A stretch of DNA of 64,000 nt from Russula earlei (taxonomy: Eukaryota > Basidiomycota > Agaricomycetes > Russulales > Russulaceae), in assembly GCA_025769875.1 (NCBI GenBank), contig JAGFNK010000201.1, positions 1 to 64,000 of the forward strand, read 5' to 3'. The notes under the pieces are model-generated. The model made no database searches, had not been told where the DNA came from, and saw only the letters and a program-made list of their open reading frames with translations. The first letter of the stretch is position 1. Each line of letters starts with the position of its first letter. Positions 12,860 through 24,943 of the stretch are shown piece after piece. A program made the position numbers and the translations under genes.

Positions 12860-14096
12860 AGTGGTGACACAAAGATCCCTGACCTGGGGGACAGTTGGAA
12901 GGTTGGAAGGGCGATCCTCTGCAATGGGGGGACCAGAGCACACAGATCCACTCCGGGTGCCATTGACCGTTTAGAGTATTCAAATCATACATGGCCACGC
13001 ATGTGATCTCCGAGCGCTGCCTCATGTCAGATAACCTCATGTCAGATAACAGAGCGCCGGACTTACGCTCTCCGTCTATCAAGCAATATCGAGCGAGTGC
13101 CGATTCGTCGAAGAAAAGAGAGGGAGGTAAGAGGTACGAGATGGTGTGAACCACGCTCTTAGACGGGTGATGCCAAGACGGGGATTGCAGCATTTAGCCC
13201 ACTGAATTTGGAAGAAATAAGCTCTTTTGGTTCCATCTTCGCCCTGGTTTTCGGAGGCTTTGTTGTACGGAAATTGTGCCCAGCCTCCAGTTCTCGGCCG
13301 TTTGCGACGGAATTCGATGTCCCCTTGCGACCGGTAGCTTCTTCTCGCGCATTCATCTCCTGCCTCCAGCACAGGGATTAAAAGGCTTAATAATACCTTG
13401 AGCTTTGTGGCTTGATTGTTACATCAGGCACATGAATGGCAACTGCAAGTGATAGGTCAATGGCAAACCCTCCTGTAAATTCTCAAATCCACGCTTTTCG
13501 AGATGTCCTTTCTGTCCGAGGTAATAAGACCATCTATCGGTGGATATCTATGAAGTTGGTGAATATCATATCAGGAGATACATATTTGTGTCTGTATGGA
13601 CAGGGTTTAAAGTAGTGACAACCTTTCGGAGCATGTGGGATCTTCATTAAGTACCAAAAATCCGGGGTACATTGATGAGAAGGACGTGTTGCAAAATGCA
13701 TTACTTCGCTGACTAGGCTTCGATGAACCGCTGGAGCATGACATGGCGGCATGTTTCCCAACGAGATCCCAATTGACGAGCCCGAGTAAACGTGGGCATC
13801 ACGCGTTCGTCGTAAAGTTGCCAATGACTCGTATTTGCCTGCTTTTGTGGCCATTATGTCTAGTGGGGAAGGTGTACGTCAAGTGCAGTTGACATTGCTG
13901 CCCCCACCTTCGGCGCCGTTTTTGCGACACAGTGTTGCCATGTCATGAATGGTTGTCATAATGTGACAATTAAAATACATATATGCTCTGACAACAAAAG
14001 GACCAGGCGGACGAAGGATCAACTGACACGAAATAGTAACACATAGGTCGTCCGAACATTCCCCATAGTGCAAAAATCCATTCTGGACAAGAAGCA
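12860..14096. other. Intergenic between the two EF-hand/ZZ paralogues
   Basis: No conserved coding region seen. A 106-codon minus-strand frame (13854-13534) and a 97-codon one (13372-13079) have no recognisable similarity. The region should hold the promoter of the relic gene and the terminator of the intact one. Confidence 0.4.
13021..13050. repeat. Perfect 15-bp direct duplication
   Basis: ctcatgtcagataac occurs twice back to back, about 165 bp upstream of the relic gene's start codon. Confidence 0.9.
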
Positions 14097-17000
14097 TCAT
14101 GGTGTCAAACCGCCACGCAGCGCCGCTTCCACTAGCCCCGGTAAGTTATGAAGGAGTTGTTCGATATTGTCAATCCGAATCGATAGGTCTCCAATGCGAC
14201 CACCAAGATCATCGAACCGCGTTTGCATGCTATCCAGGCGACTCTCAATTGATATCAGTCGTTGCTCCGTGGCGGGGTCAGCATCATCGCCCTTCGCTGC
14301 CGCCAAACAACGAATAAGATGGTGCTCCTCCGTATGCTTACCGGAGCCGCGCACGAGCTCCGGTACGCCCTCTGAATCGCATGCGTCGCAGATGAAGAGG
14401 TTATCTAATCGCACACACCGTAAGCAGACAGTTCGGCATCTCGATTGTTGGGACTGACCTTCGCAAAATATGCAATGCCAGAAGGGGAACGAGAGAGAAC
14501 CATGACATTTGCCACATGTGGGCAACTCTCCATCCTGACCTTGAGCCGGAGTTTGGGCCTGTGCATTGGTTTGTGAGGCGTTATTCTCCACCTCGACCCG
14601 TTTCTTCTCGCCATCTGTCGGGGCGGGACCGTCGCCCGGCCTGTCATCCTTAGAAGGCGGCTCAGTCGGCTTCGATTCGGCTTCGTCCTTGGTGGCATCC
14701 ACGGTTATGGGTCCAACTTCCGACTTGTCATCTTGGGACGGGGCCGCTGCAGCGGGACCGTCGTCCGGCTTGTCATCCTTGGAAGGCGGTTCAGTGACAG
14801 TCGACCTCGCTTCCGCTTCGTCCTTGGTGGCATCCACCGCCACGGGTCCAACTTCCGACTTGTCATCTTGGGACGGGGTCGCTGCGGCGGGACCGTCGTC
14901 CGACTTGTCATCCTTGGAAGGCTGTCCAGTGACAGTCGGCCTCCCTTCAGCTTCGTCCTTTGTGGCATCCACGGCTATGAGTCCAACTTCCGACTTGTCA
15001 TCTTGGGACGGGGCCGCTGCAGCGGGACCGTCGTCCGGCTTGTCATCCTTGGAAGGCGGTTCAGTGACAGTCGACCTCGCTTCCGCTTCGCCCTTGGTGG
15101 CATCCACCGCCACGGGTCCAACTTCCGACTTGTCATTTTGGGACGGGGTCGCCGCGGCGGCTTGTTCGGGTTCGGTCCCATCCTTTGACTCATCGGTAGT
15201 GACCGGGGCATCGTCTGGTTTGTCGCTACTAGATGGCGGTATGTCGGTTTTGGTTGTCTCCTGAGTCAACTCATCTTGCGGGTCTTTCCCTGTCTCCTTC
15301 CCCTCCTTTTCCTCCAGTCCCTGCTGAGATGCTTCGGCGATCTTCGCGCAGACACCTTCCACGCGCTCGAAAGCCGCACAGGCTAATCTGTACGCACGGC
15401 CAAAATGACGCGTTACTACCATAGTGCGAAGCTTAACAAGCCTGTGGTACGGCTCGTGAGGGCCCTTAAGGTTCTCGCGGTGAGTTATGCGGGCATCGAT
15501 ACACCGCGACTCAGGAGCGCAGCAGAGATCCAGAGTGTCAAAAGTCTCCCCATCCTTGCTGAGACAATCGATACAAAATAGTCGAACGGAGCCCATGCGA
15601 CCACCACACGAATCACAATAGAGGTTTCTATCGTCCTTATTAGCATTGAGAACCAGTAATGACATGCAATGCTCACTCATGCATCAATGTGTACGCCCGT
15701 TTGCGATAGCTCATCGAACCATAGAAGCAAGCATCGGCCGCTGTCAGCCGCTGTACAGCAGCAGTAAGCCTCTTAAACTCCTCGCTATCAAGCGGTTTCC
15801 CAAAAAAGAGGTAGCGGACAGTCAAGGCAACCATCGTCGTACGGTCATCTCGCCGCTGGGCAAAGTAAGACCAGGGACAGCGCGCTTGACGTATGTCGTT
15901 TCGCACCGCGGAAATCGCAAATTTCCAGAGGACGCGAGACTTGTTGTCCGAAAGCTCTTTGATGTTGGGGTACACGGTGAGATAACGAGGGGGGATTCGA
16001 CGGAATTCCATTACCGCAGTGGAGCCTCCCAGCTCCGCCGAATAGTCATAGACGCCGGTCAGGGCATCGCGTTCAGGGTCGAAGCGACCACTGAAGAACA
16101 CGGGGTTCCAAAATGTGACATTGAATGACATCTTGAACGTGATTTGCATGACATCGTTTTCGCCATTGGACCAGGACCCCGTTATGGTGAATCGGCCTCT
16201 ACTGCACCAGCCATTTGCCTTGAGGTCTTTCTCGCCATCGGAAGGCCCGAGCACAAACGTCATCATTGAGTCTGCCCATTGGGTCTCGCGGACGCCTGCA
16301 TCATCATAAAAGTACCCATGCCAATGTCCCAAACTGCGCCACATGGATTTAGAAGTTTGAAAACAGCAAGCAGATGAAACGATCAACTGACATGTCTTTC
16401 AAGGGAGGTTCAACATTGTCATAGCTCGGGACCTCGTCAATTGAATGTCCGTCATACACCCAAAAATCAAGGGACGGCTCATCTGAAACCGGAAATTTCA
16501 GAATATCATCGGCGTTGACATTTAGATCTTCATTGGCATCATCGTATGGTGTGATTCGAGGATCAAGATTCCGAACGTAATCCCCAGACCACAAAGCCTT
16601 TGGATCATTGATATATTTGAACTACAAGAGAAGGTCATCAGAAGATAGCGTACATTAGAAGGCCAAAAAAATTACCATTCCGTAAGCAAAGGTTTGGAAC
16701 TGCTTTTCGACGTCCAACTTCTGTTGAGTAAAGTTATCTACGTATATCACTCAAATCAGCACGCGCATATACCGAAGATAAGAGAAGCGACTCACTCGTG
16801 AGGTCATCCACACGGTATCTAAGGGCATCTTGGACATAAGAAATGCTTTTCACGCCTTCCCAAAGCTCACTGGCATCCAGTACTTTCGTCCGCATGATTC
16901 GCATGATTTCGTAGTGGTGCTTCAGAAACAGATATAGTAATGGAAAGACGGTCTACAACATGGGTAAGTCAAGCATAGTGCTGCGAGTGTCGTTAGGTGC

Positions 17001-19550
17001 CGACCTTTTCAATGCGGCCCACGCCGGTAATGAGCGTAAGGGTATCTGTCCCGTCAATGATGTAGTCCACCGCTTTCAGATTGTTCCCTAGCCGAGTCTC
17101 CTCCGCTTCGACATATGATTTGAATTTTTCTGGGTCGTCTTGCCCAGCTTGCAGCGAGAGTACCGCAGCAACCAGTGTATGAACGGGCTCCCAAACGTTG
17201 GCGAAGTATTTCACGACGGCCTGCCGATTGAGAGGAAGGACCTCATTGTGAACGCCCTCCATTTTGGCAAACAAATCTTCTATCTTGTTCGCATAGTCGA
17301 TGATCGATGCCTTATATCCTGCAAGAGATTCAGGAATGAACTATCATAAGATGGGCACTGCTTACCAACTGCCCAGAACGCCACCCAATGTGCCATGCTG
17401 AAACTCATGAAATGGTGAAATGCTGGTTTGTGAAGTGGGACTTACCTCCAGTCCACTGGACGAGAAGCACTGAAACGATTCATCTCTCCGATAGTGATGA
17501 ACCCCGACGCATCATCATCGATTGCCTCCAATATAGGTTGCAGCCGGAAGACGTCAACGTATTTGATTGCCCATGCATCTGGGTCGGGGGTGCAATGAAT
17601 TCCAGTGGCGGATGTGGTAAACGAGTTCTCGGATCCCGAGGCTAGCTTCTCCAGGTAATAGTCTCGGAGTGCAAGCACAAAATGTCGAGTCTTGACATTC
17701 CCTCGCCAGCCCTTCAAATGACCTCAGATTCATACATTCGACACAAGTGACGTGACTAACCATCTCTGTCCAGAGCTCATGAATTGACTGCGTAAGGCAA
17801 CAGGTTGGGGTTATAAGCTTGGCAAGGCCACATGCATGAGAAAAACAAATTTACCTTGTCGAGGATCCGTTCATGCGCTCCACCCTTCAGTTCTCGAACT
17901 ACCCTATCACTCTCGCGCTTGACAACAAGCGAGAGCTCGTCGATGATCTGATTCTTCTGTGCTTCGAACTTGCGAGAGAACACAATCAAATTTTTCTCCG
18001 CGGCAGCATTGGGATCCTCGAGAATGTCCCTTCGGAGCTCGTCCGCCTTTCGGGAATCGTCCGCACTCAGAGTTGTGTCTTTCAGCTGCTCTCGACGCGT
18101 TCGGCCCACTTCCACCTTGGGTGCACCTGAGGCCTTGCTTTCAGCTTTCTCTAGCTCGAGCAGTACTTTATCATCATCCTTCAGCGCCCTCATACCGCCC
18201 TTCGCAGCTAAAAGATCCGAGATCTGCTTCTGCTCCGGGCTGACCAATTGCTGGAACAAGGCCTTCATGACATTCATCCTGTAATCTAAATCAGTGGAGG
18301 TTAGAACAAACGAATGGGTAGTCGTACTGTTCGTTGAGTGCACTTGTTGCCTCTCCAATCGCGTCAAGTTTTACATTAGCCTTGTCGACGCCTTGACTTG
18401 TGTGAATTGTTAACTCGAATTCGAAATCTTGACGCCGCGAGGCGAAGAGTTGAACGAAGTCAAGAAGCTTTGCATCCCAGACTGGGCTCAGCAACACCTT
18501 TGCCAGGAGCCTCTTCTTCATGTATGTGTCGCACACATTCGAACACATTTTTATGTCATCCGCTGTACGATCAACAAGTGACTTCAGACGGTCTTCGATG
18601 CTTCTACCATCAGGGGCAATGAGCTTGTCATTCTCCACATCCTTGAGGCTGCAGGAGGTGAGCGTGATGCGCCGGATAGACGATATTACTTACATGAGCA
18701 AAGTGCCCATCATATCTCTCATTCCGACATACAAAGAGATGATCTTCTTATCATTGTCACGACGCTTTTGCTGTAGGGTGTAAACCGTCTTGAATGCCAG
18801 GACGACGACTACGTGACTGGTTACATCGGATAGACGCATGTCATTCGATTCACTCACCGCCGACAAATGGATGCAAGTTTTTCAGCTCATCGAGGGCATT
18901 CATAAAGAGCGGCATACCCTCTGCAAATTTGTCTATCCCCTCCTTTATCGCTTTAGCCATGTCAGTTTGTTGAATGGCCGCGGCAGTTGCTTGAGCAATG
19001 GGTATGAACGGTGCAGCAGTCTTTTGTGCAACAACAGCCGAGTCACCTAATGGCCAGGATCAAAGTGCTGTTGAACGAGTCTAGAGATTGAGGACATACC
19101 GATAGTATTAAGGCCCCGAGTCGCGTTGGTAACCGTTGGGTCATCCCTGACTGTGGTCCATGCTTCGCGTAGCTTGTCTGGCACTGAGCTGATATCCGGT
19201 ATCAATTCTGGTGGAGGTTCCACGGTGAAAGTAGTCAAGAAGACGCCCGGAGAGGTAGAAACGGGAATCGGCAGAGGCTTTTCGCGCACTCCGCCGTCAG
19301 GCGTAGTGGGGTCCTGAGCCTTGGCTGGTAAGGAAGGTATGGATGTCGGCCGCGATGGAGGAGAACGATCAGTGGTCGACGGTCGTTTCCGTCTCCAAGG
19401 ACGGGGAATGGTGGGGATCGGCTCGCTGGCCTGTCGGCGGGAGGGGGACTTGTCTGATTTATCAGCGGGAGGGGTACTCTTTGTGTCCGGAGAGGCGGAA
19501 CGCGCAAGATTTGGCTGGCTAAACTTCCGCAACAGACGAGAGAAAGACAT
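14097..19550 (-). CDS. Large EF-hand and ZZ-type zinc-finger protein, intact copy
   Basis: Fifteen exons: 19550-19100, 19046-18858, 18808-18694, 18648-18328, 18278-17855, 17787-17761 (27 nt), 17711-17446, 17397-17366 (32 nt), 17318-17005, 16952-16796, 16737-16676, 16621-16392, 16333-15677, 15627-14459, 14404-14097. The sum is 4722 nt (1573 aa), phase-consistent throughout. The Ser/Pro-rich N-terminus (MSFSRLLRKF) precedes helical regions that resemble N-terminal domains of fungal STAND/NLR proteins (my inference). A canonical EF-hand loop DDDASGFITIGE lies near 17495. A conserved domain with FFGKPLD follows, then a ZZ-like zinc cluster (CDSCGG, FCIDC, DLC, H..H), a repeat-rich linker, a second zinc cluster (CGKCHG, CIFCE, CDAC, HTEEHH) and a coiled-coil end. 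Function is unknown; Ca2+ and Zn2+ binding are likely. The last intron (54 nt) is a multiple of three without a stop, so its retention would still code. Confidence 0.85.
14640..15190 (-). repeat. Coding tandem repeat, about 135 bp (45 residues), four units
   Basis: Units carry SKDDKPDDGPAAA, then PSQDDKSEVGPVAVDATK, then DEAEARSTVTEPP. Units are highly similar, so copy number probably varies. The linker is acidic and likely disordered, between the two zinc clusters. Confidence 0.85.
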
Positions 19551-22269
19551 AGGTACGACGCGACAAAGGTGGGCGTTGCGGGAAAAGAGGGACGGTCTTC
19601 TCGTACGAGGTGTGTAGTAGTATATCAGCTTCAGCTTGGTCACCAGGCTTTCAGATCCAATTTGGGTCAGAGCGCTGCTTTACGTTTCGCGCCCCCAGCG
19701 CCTGAGAACCGTCGCTACGATCGTGACAGACGCCCAGCATGTGCACGGAGGCATGAGTCAAAATGATGGCGATGAGCGCGCTGACTACGAAGAGTGTACG
19801 TATCAATGAGTCTTCTGCGGAGTTCAGAATTGAATTTGAATCACTTGTGCGCCTGGTTTCGACGACAAAGTCGCAGGGCACGGATGAGGCGTCGATGGGA
19901 TAGGTAACTACCGTACGTTTTGTGTCCGGGTTTGTAACAATGGTGAGACGCGTACTAGTTACAGGCGAGTTGGGGTCTCCATCTCCACCGACTGGAAGCC
20001 AAAGGCGTCACGGGATTCTTCAACTCGGTTTGATCAAGTCTTGCGATGGCTGTTCATCACTAGAGCGCCTTGTCTTTGACACATAGGAGCTCAACACATC
20101 TATCCACCATCACGACGCCGTGACCGTGACTTTCCGTCGATTTGATGAGCTCCCACGATTAACGGCCCTATACTCAAAACATGCCCTCCGCACACAGTAT
20201 CCATCTCTGCCCGATCAGGCACAGCGTTGGCCACGACGGACGTGATATGGAGCAAAAGAGTTCGTTGGAGGGGAGTCCTGTGGCCCAGCCTAGCAGGGTC
20301 GGCATTGCCTCGTCAGCACAACACATTTCTCCCCCTTGGAATTAAAAAAAAAAAACTCGACAGATGTCGACGGGAATGAACCCGAGCGTCGACACCGAGC
20401 GTAGTTGAGGGATAACAAGTGGCAGGGGAACAGACGAGAAACCGAGTGGCGGCTCAGGCTTCGGCTGCGTGCCCATATGCTCAACGTAGATACAACACAA
20501 GCTCAAAGTTGGGGAAAAACTGCGGCGAGCTTCACAGATCGGTAGAAAAGATCGAGTGAATGATGTGACCAATACCGACCCGTGGAGGAGTCCATCGAAC
20601 GCGCTTTTGGCGAACGAGAACATGCGCCTCGGCATTTGCATGAGGTCGGGGAAGCCTTCCCGGCGGCATGGATAGCACATGCATACAAATGCATTAGTCA
20701 ACGCTTATTGATGACGTGAACGCACAAAAGTACAGTGACAATTGGGAAGGAAAGGGGCCATTCACATGAAGGCAAGCTGCTACCCCAGATCTGTGGTGAT
20801 GGTTGGGGAACGTGGATCACCTCGATGCGATCCCGTTAGAGAGGGACTAATGACGATTAGTAGCGGCATCTTCCTCCTTTATCAATAGATAGAACCCTGT
20901 TTGGCTGGCCAACCTCCCTCAAACGAAACCAGTGGCAAAGTTGAAATCACGAAAGACGAGTTCCGGTGTTTGGGTTGATGGCCGGTGAACCGAACGGATA
21001 GTAGAGAATAGTAGAGACTACCGTACTGTATAGAGAAGCAAGACTTTAGCAACCGTCGCTCAGAATGAGCGAATCACGTCACACTTTAGCTGAGTAAAGA
21101 AAAGTGTGACAACTTCACACGCTTTCGACGGATGCCAGTGCTGCCTTGCCACATGGCTGGTGCATGCATGCCCACGAATGTCTCTTCATCAGCATTAAAA
21201 CATCTGTTGAAATCCGAGGGTTTATGGAATCGGGATATGGCCGTTCAACACGCGCACGCCTAAATGGCGATTATCTCCAGTTCTCGTGCGCGGAGGCACG
21301 AACGCCGGGGTTTTTTCCACTGTCGGAGTCGAGTCGGAGACGGCTGCGCACCCGCAGCGACGTTGCAACGAATCGAGGTCACGCTGGCCTGCACGTTGCA
21401 ATGTTTTATTTCGGTCTCAGAATCGCTGGTCAGACAGAAGCCTTCCCGGGTGATCCTCCTCGGGCGCGCTCAGGAAAACCCTTCTTTTTTTTTTTTCTTT
21501 TTGCCCCTTCGTTTCATCGTCCTCGTGGCCTGTGGATGACAAGATGAAACGATGTTGCTCTGTGCCGGCCATCACTACTGTCATGATGGTGGCCAAACGC
21601 GCCCGGCGCGCAACGAGCACATGGCCGGGTTAGTGACTGGCTCTCCCGCCTCGATGTTTCAAAGGCTGTGGGTCGATTCCAGCTCGGTATACATATCGTC
21701 CATCCAATCGTCACTTATTTGGACCTACCAAGGAACGGCCCGAGTCACGCATATCTCTTGCCCATCAATAAGCGCTACAAGGAATTGAAGGGCAGGTTCC
21801 GACTTCCAGGACAGCGTTGCGCACGCTGTGTACCGCACGTTCCCCGATGATAACTCAGGCCCAACGCCCAGCGTTATAGTTATGGCCGCTGCAATAACCA
21901 CATTGCCTTTACACTTACACGCAGTCAAGGTCGCCTGGCCCTGCTAGTGGAATCGTGCATCGCCTTTTACGCATCGCTCTCAGCCGCCCCAAATGAGGAC
22001 TTAAATTTCTCATGTCCCCTGAAATGGGCGCTCGCTTGAATCCCCTCTGCCAAGAGACCCGGATGCCTTGCTACACGCGCACTTGCAGTTTTGAATTGGA
22101 TCTTCGATGGGATCATGATGGCGCCTGGTAAGGGGTAGCAGGATTCCACCAGCAAAGCACGGAAAAAGCATCACAATCGATGAAGGAGAACCGCAACAAC
22201 AAAGAACGCCGGTTACATCTCCATTAAGCATGGTGAAGTGGGGGGCCGACGTGAAAGTGAAACTACCCA
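19551..22269. other. Long intergenic region without a recognised gene
   Basis: This 2.7 kb separates the intact EF-hand/ZZ gene's start from the stop of the next minus-strand gene. It contains an A-run at about 20343-20354, a T-run at about 21483-21496 and only short frames without homology or paired splice sites. The promoter of the EF-hand/ZZ gene must lie just above 19550. Confidence 0.5.
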
Positions 22270-23869
22270 TCAGGCGACGTACACCACAAGTAAAATGTTC
22301 ACAACCAACTTATCCAACAAGCCCCCCGTCACAAGCGGGACCCGCTCCTTCGAGATGGTCCCGGACATGCTCCCAGACGTGTCCTTGTCTGCCAACAGCA
22401 CAATGTCTGCCTCCGCGAGTGGGATCGCACCGCTCTGCTCGACACGGTGCCGGAGGTTTATGACATGCTCGTCCCCTTCCACGTAAGGCGAAGCTCCGTA
22501 CCCACCACTCTGCGGACGCCGGCCTGGACTGCCGTATGAGTTGCCATCGATTACCTCTGGCCCACATTCCACGGAGCGGTCGACAGGCCAAATGTATCCG
22601 CCAGCGGTCCAACGGAGCTCAGGAGAGAGCTTGTATAGCTTAATGGCGTGGTATAGGATTGAGTCACCACCCTTCAGCTATGGACAGACGTGAACGGAGG
22701 GTCAGATCGGCGCCGCATGCTTGACTTTTCGGATTTACAACTCACATAAGGTACAAGCGATTCGGCGAGTACGTCTGCCGGGCTAACCCCATAGTCGCCC
22801 GTAAGGTAAAAAGCGATCGTGCGGCCGCGCAAGATGTTGAAGATCGGGGCCAGATTGTCCAGGAAATAGTCATTTGGCGTGATGAGCGGGTCAGGCCGTT
22901 CAGGAGCCACGCCCGCCGGGCCGAAACTCTTGATGTACACGGCGTAAGAGACGGTGATACGACAGCCTTTTTGCACCGGCTCGACCTCGGCCGTGCAGTC
23001 TGACAGGTACGCGATCCACTCCATGGGCCCGCTTTTCCCGCCGTGACCCTCGAAAGTCTCTCCTCCGCCCTCCGGAGGGTGCACGACGAATGAACCACCG
23101 CGGAAGCGCACCGGAAGCGTCACGACCACGGTGGCGACGCGAGAGTCGCCGGGGAGCGCTTGTTCGTCCATGCTTGCGCCGGTCGGGACGATCTCCAGTT
23201 TGTCGCGCACGGCTTGGAGGTAATGCCCGCCAGATAGCGTCGGGAAGAGCGTGTTGCGCACCGCCTCGAGGATGGGGTGATTGGCAAGTTCGAGCGAGGT
23301 TGTGAGAGGAAGCTTCGGTCGATAGAAGAGGGACTCGCTTTTAGCGTCGTCTCTTACTCGTGGATGCGGGTTACAAGCAGCGATCAGGACATCGAGAGCA
23401 GGAGGCGTGTCATAATCGACGTCGATCGGAAAATCAAGGGAGTGCGTGATTCCGCTCTGATAAGCGCTTCTCAGCTGAGGGAGGATCGCATCGCATTGAT
23501 GCCCAGCGCACGTACCTTCGTTCGGAAGAATAATGTGAGGGTGGTGGCAGGATCCACTGGTATGCGCCCGGAGACAGCAAAGGGGTGTGCTTTAGCCGCG
23601 ATGACGTTTCCGATGCTCGTTTGCAGAAGCGCATCGTTCGCATAGTCCGACACGGCGCGGTGAAGAGGCGGCCGAGGCTGCCCACGGGGACTTGTTACGC
23701 GTTCTATCTCAAAATCCGCGCTCGCACTTGGAGTTTGGTGGAAGGATATAGGTGGCTCGTACAGCGGGCGCCCAACGATTGCAGGTGAGACAGCCGGAGA
23801 AGGTACCCTAGCCATAGCTGAGGGCCCAACCCCAGGGGCGAATGGTGGAGAAAGCATAGAGGGGATCAT
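22270..23869 (-). CDS. 2OG-Fe(II) dioxygenase-like protein with missing iron ligands
   Basis: Three exons, 23869-23516, 23474-22746 and 22677-22270, sum to 1491 nt (496 aa). Introns are GTACGT..CTCAG and GTGAGT..CCATAG. The central region (VATVVVTLPVRFRGGSFVVH, then MEWIAYLSDC, then GCRITVSYAVY) follows the double-stranded beta-helix pattern of a fungal 2OG-dioxygenase-like family. In related active members I expect an HxD pair before the TLVV-like strand and a His after SDC. Here those places read MDEQA and TAEVEPV, so the iron site appears lost. The C-terminal half (LKGGDSILYHAIKLYKL, GGYIWPVD) is well conserved in style with other mushroom hypothetical proteins. It may be a pseudoenzyme. 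Family assignment is moderate; the gene model is strong. Confidence 0.65.
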
Positions 23870-24943
23870 TCTTGGGGATGAGATGGGGTGCGGGTTAGAA
23901 AAGGGCTACGAGATGAGGATGGGATATACCGGATGATTGAGCAGCACTTATCTGATCGCGCGCTTAACGCTTCCCAAGTCTCACACTCTTGTAACGAACC
24001 GGTCTCGCGTATGTGCCAATGATGTGCGAGGGAATGTATGTGGCATCCCGATGAGCCGGCCGAAATCAAAAGCAACACGCCGAAACCTCATGTACTATCG
24101 CCGATTTTTTGGCTCATTTTGGCCACATGACATTACGGCCACATCACTAGGTGTGCTGGCGAGAACGTTATGATGGATGATAAGAAGTTGCTTCGCCCTC
24201 GTTAGATAGGTAGATCCACGGATCGAAGAAAACGTTTGGCGTTATCACTTGAGCTCGAAGGAATTTGGAGGTCGTTGGTATGCCAGGTTGGATGACAATG
24301 ACTTTGTTACGATCAGTTACACTGGAGTACTAAAACCTGTATGGCAAGGTAGACGCGTGTTTCGCGTCACCTTGATTCGCACTGAGATATCGGATCCTGT
24401 CAAAAGATATGAACTCACTAATGCCGGTAAGGCCTGGAGTAAAACTCAAACCGAGAGAGTTTCGAAGGTGTCCTTCCCTGCCCTGCGGGGGTAATTGCCA
24501 GCGGTGTCATTACTAGGGTAACAATGATGACTCGGAGGTTTTGCAGCTTGAACGGGGGAATATTATGGTGTCATCTGCCTTCTCACATCGGAAATCGAGA
24601 AGAGAGGCTGGTTTTAAAACGCTCACGGTGGGTCCAACGGGAACGTGGCGTCAATAAACAAAAAATGGCAAACGTGGCCCGGGAACTCTCTTGTGAACCA
24701 TCATTTGGTGGTAACTCACGCTTGCTTGCATCGTAACCAAGTGACTACAATCCCCAGGTGGTTCATGATGCGTGATCACATGAGTAATGGACAAGAATCC
24801 AGCAGGGACAAGTACGTTACTTTTGTGCGTAGAAGTAAGAGGTACGACCGGCCACACTCAATACACTCGGCAGGCCGCACACTCTATTAAATGAAAAAAA
24901 ATACGATATAAACACTTGTACAGCCCCGACGTCGACCCGAATA
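23870..24943. other. Intergenic, no recognised gene
   Basis: This holds the promoter of the 2OG-like gene at its low end and the 3' flank of the GT90 gene at its high end. An 81-codon plus-strand frame (24249-24494) has no recognisable similarity. Confidence 0.4.

Noticed and set aside
14566..15264. 232-codon plus-strand frame rich in Ser and Gly
   Set aside because: It is the antisense shadow of the coding repeat in the intact EF-hand/ZZ gene, whose 15-exon frame is far better supported.
15485..15680. Separate gene starting at 15680 (MSEHCMSLLVLNAN)
   Set aside because: An intron 15676-15628 joins the upstream exon directly to the zinc cluster, and the same junction exists in the paralogue near 9000, so it is one gene.
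20281..21900. Possible genes in the 19.6-22.3 kb gap (133- and 119-codon frames)
   Set aside because: They include homopolymer runs, lack paired splice sites and resemble no family I know.
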